A stretch of 60,322 nucleotides of DNA. Source: an uncultured Collinsella sp. Lineage in GTDB: Bacteria; Actinomycetota; Coriobacteriia; Coriobacteriales; Coriobacteriaceae. The stretch is taken from positions 1 to 60,322 of the forward strand of contig CATYVH010000010.1 of the NCBI GenBank assembly GCA_958413765.1, read 5' to 3'. Shown piece by piece: positions 16,464 through 24,822 of the stretch. Under the pieces are notes generated by a model that was given only the letters and a program-made list of their open reading frames with translations, had not been told where the DNA came from and searched no databases. How positions within the stretch are numbered: the stretch's first letter is position 1; each line of letters opens with the position of its first letter. The position numbers were made by a program, and so were the translations under genes.

Positions 16464-17678
16464 ATGTCACAAGTTTCTAACACCTCGTTTACAACGACGG
16501 TTTCATCAAACGCCATGGCCGTGGTGGACTATCTGTCCAAAAGCATGATGTCGGCGTTGCCGTTTATTGTCTGCGCGGCGCTGTTCCGCACCGTTGCCGT
16601 CATTATGGGCGAAGGCATGCTTGGTCTATGGCCTGCCGATTCCGAAATCTATCGCCTGTTTTACAGCTGGCTGTATAACGCTGGCTATTACTTTTTGCCC
16701 ATCTATCTTGGTTGGGCCGCTGCCCGCCAGCTCGGTTGCTCGGAGCAGCTGGGCATGATGCTGGGCGGCGTATTGATTGTGCCCGATCTGCTTAAGCTCG
16801 TTGATGCCGCATCGACGACGGGGGCATCGATGACTTTCGTGTATGGTTTACTTCCCGCGCCGGTCAACGATTACACGACGACTGTTATTCCGGTTCTCAT
16901 CTCGGTGCCCGTGCTATGGCAGGTGGAGCGTTTCTTTAAGCGCACTATCCCTCAGGCTGTGGCGTTTTCTTTTGTACCGTTTGCAACCATGCTTGTCATG
17001 GTTCCGGTGTCGCTGTGTGTTACGGCGCCGGCAGGCAGCTATCTGGGCATGCTGTTGGGACAGCTTATGTTTATGCTTGGCAATTCCGGTGGCATCGTGT
17101 CGCTGCTCACGCTCATGGGCCTTGCCGCGGGCTGGGAGTTTCTTAAGATCGCGGGTGTCAGCAACGTTGTCCTATCGCTCGCCTATGCGCAGTTTATGAG
17201 TGTGGGAACGGATTCGTGCATCCTGATCGCCGCGACGATGGCAACGTTCGCCGTTTGGGGTATGCCCTTTGGCGCGTCGCTCCGCGTTGCGGATAAGGAC
17301 GAGAAGGCGCTCATGCTGGGCTATTCAATCTCGGGTATTCTTGGCGGCGTAAGCGAGCCAGCGCTGTACGGCTGCGGCTTTAAATATGGCAGGTGTCTGA
17401 CATGCATGGCCATTGGCGGCGCCGTCGGAGGCCTTGTTGCGGCCGTGGGCCACGTTACGGCCTATACCATCGGCATGACGAATGTCCTTATGGTCATTGG
17501 CTTTGCCACGGGCGGCATTTCGAACCTGCTGTGGTGCTGCGCTGCCGGTGGCACGGCATTTGCGGTGTCTGCGGCGCTGAGCTACTGCTTTGGCGTGGTG
17601 CCGGCGAAGGAGCAGGTGACGGGGGACGGAGCCGATTTGCCCGAAACCTCGAAGAGCGTGGCCGAGGCAAACGCATAA
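16464..17678 (+). CDS. PTS EIIC membrane component, glucose/beta-glucoside superfamily, orphan
   Basis: The 404-aa integral membrane protein has about ten hydrophobic segments. The motif GVSEPALYGCGFKYGRCL is typical of EIIC domains of the BglF/NagE type. There is no EIIB domain with its phosphocysteine and no EIIA, so it needs partners from elsewhere or has become a sensor or facilitator. The ATG at 16464 follows GGGAAAGG. The gene is flanked by two related palindromes (16418 and 17682), as if it came in as a small cassette. The substrate cannot be inferred. Confidence 0.8.
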   Translation: MSQVSNTSFTTTVSSNAMAVVDYLSKSMMSALPFIVCAALFRTVAVIMGEGMLGLWPADSEIYRLFYSWLYNAGYYFLPIYLGWAAARQLGCSEQLGMMLGGVLIVPDLLKLVDAASTTGASMTFVYGLLPAPVNDYTTTVIPVLISVPVLWQVERFFKRTIPQAVAFSFVPFATMLVMVPVSLCVTAPAGSYLGMLLGQLMFMLGNSGGIVSLLTLMGLAAGWEFLKIAGVSNVVLSLAYAQFMSVGTDSCILIAATMATFAVWGMPFGASLRVADKDEKALMLGYSISGILGGVSEPALYGCGFKYGRCLTCMAIGGAVGGLVAAVGHVTAYTIGMTNVLMVIGFATGGISNLLWCCAAGGTAFAVSAALSYCFGVVPAKEQVTGDGADLPETSKSVAEANA

Positions 17679-17681
17679 ACC

Positions 17682-17713
17682 TGTGCGACAAAGGGACGGT
17701 CCCGCATGTCGCA
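17682..17713. repeat. Small palindrome with GGGACGG loop
   Basis: TGCGAC pairs with GTCGCA (17708-17713) around AAAGGGACGGTCCC. It is aligned in the same orientation as 16418-16448 and nearly identical to it, except that the arms changed together (TGTGAC/GTCACA versus TGCGAC/GTCGCA). Confidence 0.65.
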
Positions 17714-17717
17714 TTCC

Positions 17718-17752
17718 AAGGCCGTGGCCCGTGTGGGTTGCGGCCTTTTTGT
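17718..17752 (+). terminator. Terminator after the EIIC gene
   Basis: AAGGCCG (17718-17724) pairs with CGGCCTT (17741-17747), followed by TTTTTG. It abuts the palindrome at 17682-17713. Confidence 0.8.
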
Positions 17753-17823
17753 ATCTGGGGGACAAAGTAGCTACACTACAATCCGTTTGAGCAATAGATA
17801 TATAGGTAGTACCGTGGGGGCGG

Positions 17824-18984
17824 ATGCAGATGGTCGAGTGGATTGTTCGTCGTGCGCAGGGCGACCGTGCACGCGTGGGAACGTTGACGGGCATGGTGTG
17901 TATTCTCGCCAATGTGGCACTATGCGCTGCGAAGGGTGCAATTGGCGTGCTGTCGGGATCGGTTTCAATCGTGGCGGACGCTATGAACAACCTGTCTGAT
18001 GCCAGCTCGAACATCGTGAGCGTGCTTGGCTTTAAGCTGGCGGGCAAGCCGGCAGACCCCGAGCATCCTTACGGCCATGGCCGCTACGAGTATCTCTCGG
18101 GTCTGGTCGTGGCGGCGCTCGTGCTGCTGATCGGCCTTGAGCTTATCAAGTCCTCGGTTGAGCGCGTCATCCACCCCGAACCTGTCGAGTTCTCGCTTGC
18201 CCTGGTGGCAGTCCTTGCGCTTTCGATGGTCGTAAAGCTTTGGATGGCGGCCCTCAACCAAAAACTCGGCGATCGCATTGAGTCCGAGACGCTGCATGCG
18301 ACCGCGCAGGATTCCAAGAACGATGTTCTAGCCACGGGCGCCGTGTTGGCGTGCGCGATTGTTTCGCAGGTGACGCATATCAATCTAGATGCATGGGTCG
18401 GCCTTGCCGTTGGCGCCTATATTGGCTGGAGCGGCTTTGAACTCATCCAGGATACGGTGAGCCCGCTTTTGGGCCAGGCGCCCGATCCTAAGCTGGTCAA
18501 GCACATTCGAGACAAAATCATGAGCTACCCCGGCGTTTTGGGCGTTCACGATTTGATGGTTCACGACTACGGCCCAGGCAGAAAGTTCGCAAGTGCCCAC
18601 GCCGAGATGGCGGCTGAGGCCAGCCCGCTGGAAAGTCACGACACGCTCGACAACATTGAACAGGCATTTAGGAACGAAGACGGCATGATTGTCACGCTCC
18701 ATTACGACCCCATCGTGACCGACGATCCAAAGGTGGCGAGCATGCGTCTGCGCATCAACGCTATGGCTCAAGAGATTGATAGCCGCCTCTCGATCCACGA
18801 CCTACGCTGTGTTCCGGGCCCCACGCACACCAACGTGATCTTTGACTGCGTGCGTCCCTCGGATTTGGCGATGAGCGCCGAGGACCTGAAGCGCGCGCTG
18901 GCGAAACGGGTCGAATCGGAATATCCCAAGTCGGTCGCCAAGATCACGATCGACGAAGACTACGTAGGCCATACCCACGAGTAG
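17824..18984 (+). CDS. Cation diffusion facilitator family transporter
   Basis: The 386-aa metal/proton antiporter has about six membrane helices in residues 15-215. Family signatures are ADAMNNLSDASSN in the second helix, HPYGHGRYEYLSG after it, and DSKNDVLAT in the fifth. A cytoplasmic C-terminal domain includes VHDLMVHDYGPG with a metal-binding-type His and Asp pattern. The DxxxD arrangement in helix 5 would fit a Mn/Fe-type member, but substrate cannot be settled by eye. ATG at 17824 or 17830 is equally possible. Confidence 0.88.
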   Translation: MQMVEWIVRRAQGDRARVGTLTGMVCILANVALCAAKGAIGVLSGSVSIVADAMNNLSDASSNIVSVLGFKLAGKPADPEHPYGHGRYEYLSGLVVAALVLLIGLELIKSSVERVIHPEPVEFSLALVAVLALSMVVKLWMAALNQKLGDRIESETLHATAQDSKNDVLATGAVLACAIVSQVTHINLDAWVGLAVGAYIGWSGFELIQDTVSPLLGQAPDPKLVKHIRDKIMSYPGVLGVHDLMVHDYGPGRKFASAHAEMAAEASPLESHDTLDNIEQAFRNEDGMIVTLHYDPIVTDDPKVASMRLRINAMAQEIDSRLSIHDLRCVPGPTHTNVIFDCVRPSDLAMSAEDLKRALAKRVESEYPKSVAKITIDEDYVGHTHE

Positions 18985-19023
18985 GGCTGTGCCAGCAAAG
19001 CAAGTTATATAGAAGGGGAGAGC

Positions 19024-19650
19024 ATGAAGCGTCTATATCTACTCCGCCACGGTCAGACAGAATTCAACGTTAAAAAGCTCGTCCAGGGCCGCTGCGATTC
19101 TCCGTTGACCGATCTGGGCCGCAAGCAAGCGGGAATGGCAGCCGCATGGCTCAAAGCCCACGGCGTCGTCCCCGACAAAGTGGTCTCTTCGCCCTTAGGC
19201 CGAGCCATGGACACGGCTCAGCTCGTCGCATGCGAGCTCCTCGGCCCGGACACAGCAGTCGAGCCCTGCGAAGGCATCATCGAGCGCAGCTACGGCACCT
19301 TCGAAGAAGGCCCCCACGACGCCCTACCCACCGACGTCTGGGACCCCGGCGAGGACCTGATCCCATTTGGCGGAGAAGGAAGCCATGCCCTGCAGGAGCG
19401 CATGGTGGGCACCCTCACCAATCTCATGGGCGCCGAGGGCATCGAAACCCTCCTAGCAGTAAGCCACGGCAGCGCCAGCCGCCAATTCATCAAGGCTGCA
19501 GCCCCAGAGGGCTTCGAGCTCCCAACAAAACTCCCCAACTGCGCCATTATGATTTTCGATTTTGATGAGGCGGAGCCACAAGTAGAGGGCGAGCCAATGC
19601 AATGCAAGTTCACCCTCCAGCAAATAGTGGACCCCCAACAAAGTCATTAG
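19024..19650 (+). CDS. Histidine phosphatase family protein
   Basis: The 208-aa protein starts LYLLRHGQTEFN, the phosphohistidine motif of the phosphoglycerate mutase/acid phosphatase superfamily. VSSPLGRAMDTA and a second catalytic His in AVSHGSASRQF follow. GAAGGGGAG precedes the ATG. The lack of the extra mutase residues and the size favour a small-molecule phosphatase, but the substrate is unknown. It is the last gene of the block that splits the S10 operon. Confidence 0.88.
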   Translation: MKRLYLLRHGQTEFNVKKLVQGRCDSPLTDLGRKQAGMAAAWLKAHGVVPDKVVSSPLGRAMDTAQLVACELLGPDTAVEPCEGIIERSYGTFEEGPHDALPTDVWDPGEDLIPFGGEGSHALQERMVGTLTNLMGAEGIETLLAVSHGSASRQFIKAAAPEGFELPTKLPNCAIMIFDFDEAEPQVEGEPMQCKFTLQQIVDPQQSH

Positions 19651-19688
19651 CCTGAGCGAGCAGAGTTAAGCAGACATCAACGTGTCGT

Positions 19689-19839
19689 CTCCCGAGCACG
19701 GCGGAGGGCCGGAGAAATATATTAAGGTCATCGCGAGTTCCGCACGCAAAGGAGAGCACTTAATGTGCTCTCCGTCTTGCGCAGGACTGTAGAGCAGGGA
19801 CCTTAATATATTTCTCCGGCCCTCCGCCGTGCTCGGGAG
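19689..19839. repeat. Constant-core variable-arm hairpin element, copy 3
   Basis: The arms 19689-19729 and 19799-19839 pair perfectly over 41 bp. Their sequence is unrelated to copies 1, 2 and 4 (starts CTCCCGAGCACGGCGG). The 69-nt core 19730-19798 keeps the shared sequence, with apical stem GGAGAGCAC-TTAAT-GTGCTCTCC. It lies just after the phosphatase gene and has no T run, so it is not a standard terminator. Confidence 0.92.
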
Positions 19840-19892
19840 CCATCCACGCACTTTACCTGCGTAAACAATGTGAGTGAAATATGAATCTCGAT

Positions 19893-19917
19893 GGATACGC
19901 CCGCAGCCGTGTATACT
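19893..19917 (+). promoter_or_regulatory. Promoter-like motif of the rplC operon
   Basis: GGATACGCCCG-CAG-CCGTGTATAC ends in a TATACT -10-like hexamer (19912-19917). The motif recurs before rplB and, weaker, before rpsL. A start point just downstream would give a leader of about 175 nt before rplC. Confidence 0.55.
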
Positions 19918-20028
19918 AAACAGCTGTGTGAAACCAGGGGAGTATTCTGGCTGGACAAAATGCCTGCTTAATAGGGTTGTCAGGTAGTCCGGGCGAAATA
20001 CAAGGCTGGGGAGCACGTCGTGTAAGTA

Positions 20029-20080
20029 GTGGTCCTCTAGGGGCGTACGCTCGGTGGTGTACGCATTGTCCCAAGACCAC
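20029..20080 (+). promoter_or_regulatory. Nested hairpin in the rplC leader
   Basis: GTGGTC (20029-20034) pairs with GACCAC (20075-20080), enclosing GCGTAC (20043-20048) with GTACGC (20059-20064). It lies 20 bases before the start codon in a long leader. A ribosomal-protein feedback site is the natural guess, since S10 operons are often autoregulated by L4. Confidence 0.45.
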
Positions 20081-20100
20081 GCGAGAGTTGGGATCATATC

Positions 20101-20721
20101 TTGATCAGCATGATTCTCGGCCGCAAGATTGGCATGACCCAGGTTTGGGACGAGGACGATAACGTCGTTCCCGTCACGGTCATCCAGGCTGGCCCCTGCG
20201 CTGTCTCGCAGGTTAAAACTCAGGCAACCGACGGCTATGACGCCGTCCAGATCGGTTTCGGCGACATCAAGGCCAAGAACGTGAACAAGCCCATGGCTGG
20301 TCACTTCGCCAAGGCTGGCGTCGAGCCTGTCCGCTTCCTTCGTGAGGTCCGCGTCGAGAACGGCGAGGAGCACAAGGTCGGCGAGGTCGTCACCGTCGCT
20401 GATTTCGCTGATGTCGAGAAGGTCGACGTCATCGGTACCTCCAAGGGTAAGGGCTTCCAGGGTCGCATCAAGCGCTGGGGTCAGCGCCGCGGTCCTATGA
20501 CGCATGGTTCTCACTTCCAGCGTCACCCCGGTTCTATCGGTCAGTGCGCCTATCCTGCGCGCGTCCTCAAGGGCGTCAAGATGGCCGGTCACATGGGTAA
20601 CGAGCGCGTTACCGTCAAGAACCTTTCCGTTGTCCGCATCGATGCCGAGCAGAACCTCATCTTGGTCAAGGGCGCTGTCCCGGGTGCCAAGAATGGTCTC
20701 GTCGCCATCCGTATGGCCTAA
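20101..20721 (+). CDS. rplC: 50S ribosomal protein L3
   Basis: The 206-aa protein matches L3, including ILGRKIGMTQVWDE at the N-terminus and the tip region RRGPMTHGSHFQRHPGSIG that reaches the peptidyl-transferase centre. The start is uncertain: TTG at 20101 (MISMILG) or ATG at 20110; neither has a strong ribosome site, and family length favours the TTG. It leads the twelve-gene ribosomal run. Confidence 0.96.
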   Translation: MISMILGRKIGMTQVWDEDDNVVPVTVIQAGPCAVSQVKTQATDGYDAVQIGFGDIKAKNVNKPMAGHFAKAGVEPVRFLREVRVENGEEHKVGEVVTVADFADVEKVDVIGTSKGKGFQGRIKRWGQRRGPMTHGSHFQRHPGSIGQCAYPARVLKGVKMAGHMGNERVTVKNLSVVRIDAEQNLILVKGAVPGAKNGLVAIRMA

Positions 20722-20767
20722 GGGCCCAGCCCATTTAGCCCAGCGTCATACCAAGGAGAACACTTAA

Positions 20768-21394
20768 ATGGCAAAGTTTGAAGTAAAGAACAGCGAGGGC
20801 AAGAAGGTCGCCGAGGCCGAGCTCGCCGCTGAGGTGTACGGCATCGAGCCGAACATCCACGTTATGCACCACATCGTCAAGTGCCAGATGGCCTCTTGGC
20901 GTCAGGGCACCCAGTCCGCTAAGGGCCGCTCTGAGGTTTCCGGTGGCGGCAAGAAGCCTTGGCGTCAGAAGGGCACCGGCCGTGCCCGCCAGGGTTCCAT
21001 CCGTGCTGCCCAGTGGCGTCACGGTGGCGTTGTCTTCGCCCCCAAGCCCCGTTCCTACGCTAAGCGTATGAACAACAAGGAGGTCAAGCTGGCTATGCGC
21101 TCTGCGCTGTCCGCCAAGCTGGCCGATGGCGAGCTCGTGCTCGTCGACGACTACGGCTTCGAGAAGCCTTCCACCAAGGCTGCCGTCGCCATGCTCAAGG
21201 CTCTCGGCCTTGAGGGCAAGCGTCTGACCATCATCGTTCGCGATGAGGACGTCAACGCCTACCTGTCGTTCCGCAACATTCCCAAGACGTTCATCATCAC
21301 CGCCGATGAGGCCAACACCTACGACCTCGTCAACAACAACGCTGTGCTGATGCCCGCCGACATCGCCGCTCACTTCGGGGAGGTGCTTGCATAA
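20768..21394 (+). CDS. rplD: 50S ribosomal protein L4
   Basis: The 208-aa protein has the L4 tunnel loop GGGKKPWRQKGTGRARQGS with the expected Lys and Arg. AAGGAG precedes the ATG. L4 is the classic repressor of its own operon, which fits a structured leader upstream of rplC. Its stop directly precedes the rplW start. Confidence 0.97.
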   Translation: MAKFEVKNSEGKKVAEAELAAEVYGIEPNIHVMHHIVKCQMASWRQGTQSAKGRSEVSGGGKKPWRQKGTGRARQGSIRAAQWRHGGVVFAPKPRSYAKRMNNKEVKLAMRSALSAKLADGELVLVDDYGFEKPSTKAAVAMLKALGLEGKRLTIIVRDEDVNAYLSFRNIPKTFIITADEANTYDLVNNNAVLMPADIAAHFGEVLA

Positions 21395-21682
21395 ATGACC
21401 GCCCACGAGATCATCATCCGTCCGATCGTGTCCGAGCGTTCCTTCTCCGGCATGGAGCAGAACAAGTACACGTTCGAGGTCGCCAAGGATGCTAACAAGT
21501 ATCAGATCAAGGACGCTGTCGAGGAGATCTTCGGCGTCAAGGTCGTTCGCGTGAACACCCTGACGGTCAAGCCCAAGACCAAGCGCGTGCGCTATGTCGC
21601 CGGCAAGACCCGTTCTTGGAAGAAGGCCATCGTCACGCTGGCCGAGGGCGACACCATCGAGGTCTTTGGCAACCAGGCCTAA
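21395..21682 (+). CDS. rplW: 50S ribosomal protein L23
   Basis: The 95-aa protein shows IIRPIVSERS near the start and the L23 beta-hairpin region KPKTKRVRYVAGK. L23 sits at the exit of the peptide tunnel. It begins at the base after the rplD stop, with GGGGAGG inside the end of rplD. A hairpin and a promoter-like motif then separate it from rplB. Confidence 0.96.
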   Translation: MTAHEIIIRPIVSERSFSGMEQNKYTFEVAKDANKYQIKDAVEEIFGVKVVRVNTLTVKPKTKRVRYVAGKTRSWKKAIVTLAEGDTIEVFGNQA

Positions 21683-21699
21683 GACTCGCTGCTGTTGAG

Positions 21700-21737
21700 T
21701 GAGCTCATGCCTCCCAAATAGGGGAGGCGAGAGCTCA
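21700..21737 (+). terminator. Hairpin between rplW and rplB
   Basis: TGAGCTC pairs with GAGCTCA (21731-21737) and, inside, GCCTCCC (21709-21715) with GGGAGGC (21722-21728). The following TTTT is short and interrupted, so it may attenuate rather than stop transcription. A promoter-like motif follows at once. Confidence 0.5.
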
Positions 21738-21757
21738 AGGTTTTGGGCGTATAAAAT

Positions 21758-21781
21758 GGACACGCCCGGAACCGTGTATAC
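21758..21781 (+). promoter_or_regulatory. Promoter-like motif upstream of rplB
   Basis: GGACACGCCCG-GAA-CCGTGTATAC is nearly the same as the motif before rplC. It would let rplB and the following genes be transcribed apart from rplC-rplD-rplW. Confidence 0.5.
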
Positions 21782-21861
21782 GTCCGGTGTCATCGCACCC
21801 GAGGCAGAACCTCGAATCCCTGTCTGCGATGGCTAACGGATTCCTATTGAAAGGGATTGTA

Positions 21862-22692
21862 ATGGCTGTAAAGCACCTTAAGCCGACCTCCGCTGGTAGG
21901 CGTTGGCAGACGATCTCCGACTTCTCCGAGATCACCTGCACCAAGCCCGAGAAGTCTCTTCTCGAGCCCCTGCCCAAGAAGGCCGGTCGTAACAACAACG
22001 GCCGCATCACCACCCGCCACCAGGGCGGCGGCGTGAAGCGTCGTTACCGCGTGATCGACTTCAAGCGCAACAAGGACGGCGTGCCCGCCAAGGTTGCCAC
22101 GATCGAGTACGATCCGAACCGTTCCGCTCGCATCGCTCTGCTGCACTACGCTGACGGTGAGAAGCGCTACATCCTGGCTCCCAAGGGCCTCGAGGTCGGT
22201 CAGACCATCATGTCCGGTTCTGACGCCGACATCAAGCCGGGCAACGCTCTGCCCCTCGCCGCCATCCCCGTCGGTACGCTCATCCACGCCGTCGAGTTCC
22301 AGCCGGGCAAGGGCGCTGCTATCGCCCGTTCCGCCGGTAACTCCTGCCAGCTGATGGGTAAGGAGGGCAAGTACGCTATCGTCCGTATGCCTTCCTCCGA
22401 GATGCGCCGCATCCTCGTTACCTGCCGCGCCACCGTCGGTGAGGTCGGCAACGCCGATCACGCCAACATCGTCATCGGCAAGGCCGGCCGTAAGCGTCAC
22501 TTGAACGTGCGCCCGACCGTCCGCGGTACCGTCATGAACCCTGTCGACCACCCGCACGGCGGTGGCGAGGGCAAGAACCACACCTCTGGTCGTCCCTCTG
22601 TTACCCCCTGGGGTAAGCCGACGAAGGGCCTTCGTACGCGCAAGAAGAAGAAGGTCTCGAACCAGCACATCATTCGTCGCCGTAAGAAGTAA
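21862..22692 (+). CDS. rplB: 50S ribosomal protein L2
   Basis: The 276-aa protein has L2 landmarks: RNNNGRITTRHQGGG and VMNPVDHPHGGGEG, whose His is important for peptidyl transfer. The ATG at 21862 follows AAAGGGA; the open frame upstream is leader. L2 binds 23S rRNA near the subunit interface. Confidence 0.97.
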   Translation: MAVKHLKPTSAGRRWQTISDFSEITCTKPEKSLLEPLPKKAGRNNNGRITTRHQGGGVKRRYRVIDFKRNKDGVPAKVATIEYDPNRSARIALLHYADGEKRYILAPKGLEVGQTIMSGSDADIKPGNALPLAAIPVGTLIHAVEFQPGKGAAIARSAGNSCQLMGKEGKYAIVRMPSSEMRRILVTCRATVGEVGNADHANIVIGKAGRKRHLNVRPTVRGTVMNPVDHPHGGGEGKNHTSGRPSVTPWGKPTKGLRTRKKKKVSNQHIIRRRKK

Positions 22693-22724
22693 TTTCGGAT
22701 ACCGAGTTTTAGGAGAAAGCACTT

Positions 22725-22985
22725 ATGAGCAGAAGTCTCAAAAAGGGCCCGTTCGTGGAGACTCGCCTTCTCTCGCGTATCACCGCGATGAACGAGGCTG
22801 GCAAGAAGGACGTCGTGAAGACCTGGTCCCGCGCGTCCACCATCTTCCCCGAGATGGTTGGTCACACCATCGCCGTCCACGACGGCCGCAAGCATGTGCC
22901 CGTGTATGTTACCGAGTCCATGGTTGGTCACAAGCTCGGCGAGTTCGCGCCGACTCGTACGTTCCGTGGCCACAAGGCCAAATAG
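22725..22985 (+). CDS. rpsS: 30S ribosomal protein S19
   Basis: The 86-aa protein begins SRSLKKGPF and contains STIFPEMVGHTIAVHDG, both typical of S19 in the 30S head. AGGAG precedes the ATG. Confidence 0.97.
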   Translation: MSRSLKKGPFVETRLLSRITAMNEAGKKDVVKTWSRASTIFPEMVGHTIAVHDGRKHVPVYVTESMVGHKLGEFAPTRTFRGHKAK

Positions 22986-22999
22986 GGGGTTAACCGTAA

Positions 23000-23371
23000 A
23001 TGGCAACTAAGTCTATTGAAACTGAGGCCACCGAGGTTCGCGCCGTCGCTAAGTACGTGCGTGTTTCCCCCAGCAAGGCCCGCCTGGTGGTCGATCTGAT
23101 CCGCCGCAAGCCTGTCGCTCAGGCCTTCGACATCCTCCACTTCTGCGACCGCGCCGTCGCCGTGGATGTCGAGAAGGTTCTCCGTTCCGCCGTTGCGAAC
23201 GCCGAGAACAACAACGGTCTGCGTGCCGACAACCTGGTTGTCGCCGCTGCCTATGTTGACGAGGGTCCGACGCTTAAGCGCATCCGTCCCCGCGCCAAGG
23301 GTTCCGCTTCTCGCATTCTGAAGCGTACTTCCCACATCACCGTCGTCGTTGCTCCTCGAAAGGAGGCGTAA
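23000..23371 (+). CDS. rplV: 50S ribosomal protein L22
   Basis: The 123-aa protein carries YVRVSPSKARLVVDLIR and the tunnel-hairpin region RIRPRAKGSASRILKR, where macrolide-resistance changes occur in other species. A ~15-residue N-terminal extension precedes the conserved start. A short gap separates it from rpsS. Confidence 0.96.
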   Translation: MATKSIETEATEVRAVAKYVRVSPSKARLVVDLIRRKPVAQAFDILHFCDRAVAVDVEKVLRSAVANAENNNGLRADNLVVAAAYVDEGPTLKRIRPRAKGSASRILKRTSHITVVVAPRKEA

Positions 23372-23377
23372 AGCTGT

Positions 23378-24088
23378 ATGGGTCAGAAAGTCTACCCCAC
23401 CGGCTTCCGTCTTGGCATCACCGAGAACTGGCGCTCCCGCTGGTTCGCAGAGAAGGATTACGCTAAGACCCTCGGTAACGATCTCGAGATCCGCAAGTAC
23501 CTCGAGAAGCGTCTTTCCCGCGCAGCTGTCTCCCGCGTCGAGATCGAGCGCGCTGGCGACAAGGTGAAGGTCATCATCCTCACCGCTCGCCCCGGCGTTG
23601 TCATCGGTAAGAAGGGTGCCGAGATCGATACCCTCCGCACCGAGCTCGAGAAGGTTGCTGGCGTCTCCAAGGGCCAGCTCTCCGTCGACGTTGTCGAGAT
23701 CAAGCGCCCCGAGCTCGACGCCAACCTCGTTGCTCAGTCTATCGCCGAGCAGCTCGAGGGCCGCGTTGCCTTCCGTCGCGCTATGCGCAAGGCTGTCCAG
23801 TCTGCCCGCAAGGCCGGCGCTAAGGGCATCCGTATCCAGTGCTCCGGTCGTCTCGGCGGTGCCGAGATGGGCCGTCGTGAGTGGTACCGCGAGGGTCGCG
23901 TGCCTCTGCACACCCTCCGTGCCAAGATCGACTACGGCACGGCTGTCGCCAGCACCACCATGGGCGCTTGCGGCGTGAAGGTCTGGATCTACCTGGGCGA
24001 AAAGCTCCCGGGCCAGCCTGTTCCCAACCCTGCACTCGAGGGCTCTTCCCGTCCTCGTCGTCGTAACTCCGAGAGGAGGGGTCAGTAG
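23378..24088 (+). CDS. rpsC: 30S ribosomal protein S3
   Basis: The 236-aa protein starts GQKVYPTGFRLGI and has the KH-domain motif VVIGKKGAEID and the C-terminal GCSGRL-like region (IQCSGRLGGAEMGR). GAAAGGAGG lies just upstream. The stop shares a base with the rplP start. Confidence 0.97.
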   Translation: MGQKVYPTGFRLGITENWRSRWFAEKDYAKTLGNDLEIRKYLEKRLSRAAVSRVEIERAGDKVKVIILTARPGVVIGKKGAEIDTLRTELEKVAGVSKGQLSVDVVEIKRPELDANLVAQSIAEQLEGRVAFRRAMRKAVQSARKAGAKGIRIQCSGRLGGAEMGRREWYREGRVPLHTLRAKIDYGTAVASTTMGACGVKVWIYLGEKLPGQPVPNPALEGSSRPRRRNSERRGQ

Positions 24089-24591
24089 TGCTTGCCCCTA
24101 AGCGTATTCTTCACCGCAAGGTGCAGCGTGGCTCCATGAAGGGCCAGGCCAAGGGTAATACCGAGCTGCATTTCGGCGAGTTTGGTATCCAGGCTCTCGA
24201 GGCTCATTGGATCACCAACCGTCAGATCGAGGCCGCTCGTATTGCCATGACCCGCTACATGAAGCGTGGCGGTCGTGTCTACATTACGATCTTCCCCGAT
24301 AAGCCCATCACCAAGAAGCCTGCCGAGACTCGCATGGGTTCTGGTAAGGGTAACCCCGAGGAGTGGGTGGCCGTCGTCAAGCCCGGCCGCATCATGTTCG
24401 AGGTCAAGGGCGTGCCCGAGGAGGTCGCTCGCGAGGCTCTGCGTCTTGCACAGCACAAGCTTCCCATCAAGACCAAGATTGTTGCTGCCAAGAACGCTGA
24501 GCAGCGCATCGAGAAGGAGATGGCTGAGGAGGCCGCTCTCGAGGCCAAGTGGGCTGCTGAGGACGCCGCCGCCGCCAAGGAGGAGAACTAA
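24088..24591 (+). CDS. rplP: 50S ribosomal protein L16 with extended tail
   Basis: This L16 starts at GTG overlapping the rpsC stop by one base. Conserved parts are LAPKRILHRKVQRGSMKG and GSGKGNPEEWVAVVKPG. At 167 aa it is about 28 residues longer than usual: after KLPIKTKIV an Ala/Glu/Lys-rich helix runs to the C-terminus. Such tails are found in some actinobacterial ribosomal proteins. Confidence 0.96.
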   Translation: MLAPKRILHRKVQRGSMKGQAKGNTELHFGEFGIQALEAHWITNRQIEAARIAMTRYMKRGGRVYITIFPDKPITKKPAETRMGSGKGNPEEWVAVVKPGRIMFEVKGVPEEVAREALRLAQHKLPIKTKIVAAKNAEQRIEKEMAEEAALEAKWAAEDAAAAKEEN

Positions 24592-24806
24592 TGAAGCCCG
24601 CAGAGATTCGTGAGCTCTCGGACGCTCAGCTCGTTGAGAAGCTGAAGGAAATGCGCGCCGAGCTCTTTAACCTTCGTTTCCAGATGGCCACCAGCCAGCT
24701 GGACAACACCGCTCGCGTCAACACCGTGAAGAAGGACATCGCTCGCGTCCTCACGGAGCAGCGCGCCCGCGAGATCGCAGCGGAGAAGTCCGCTGTCGCC
24801 GAGTAG
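24591..24806 (+). CDS. rpmC: 50S ribosomal protein L29
   Basis: The 71-aa two-helix protein has LRDLSDAQL-like and ELFNLRFQMATSQL motifs. Its start overlaps the rplP stop by one base. L29 sits near the tunnel exit. Confidence 0.95.
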   Translation: MKPAEIRELSDAQLVEKLKEMRAELFNLRFQMATSQLDNTARVNTVKKDIARVLTEQRAREIAAEKSAVAE

Positions 24807-24822
24807 GACCTAAGGAGAGAAC

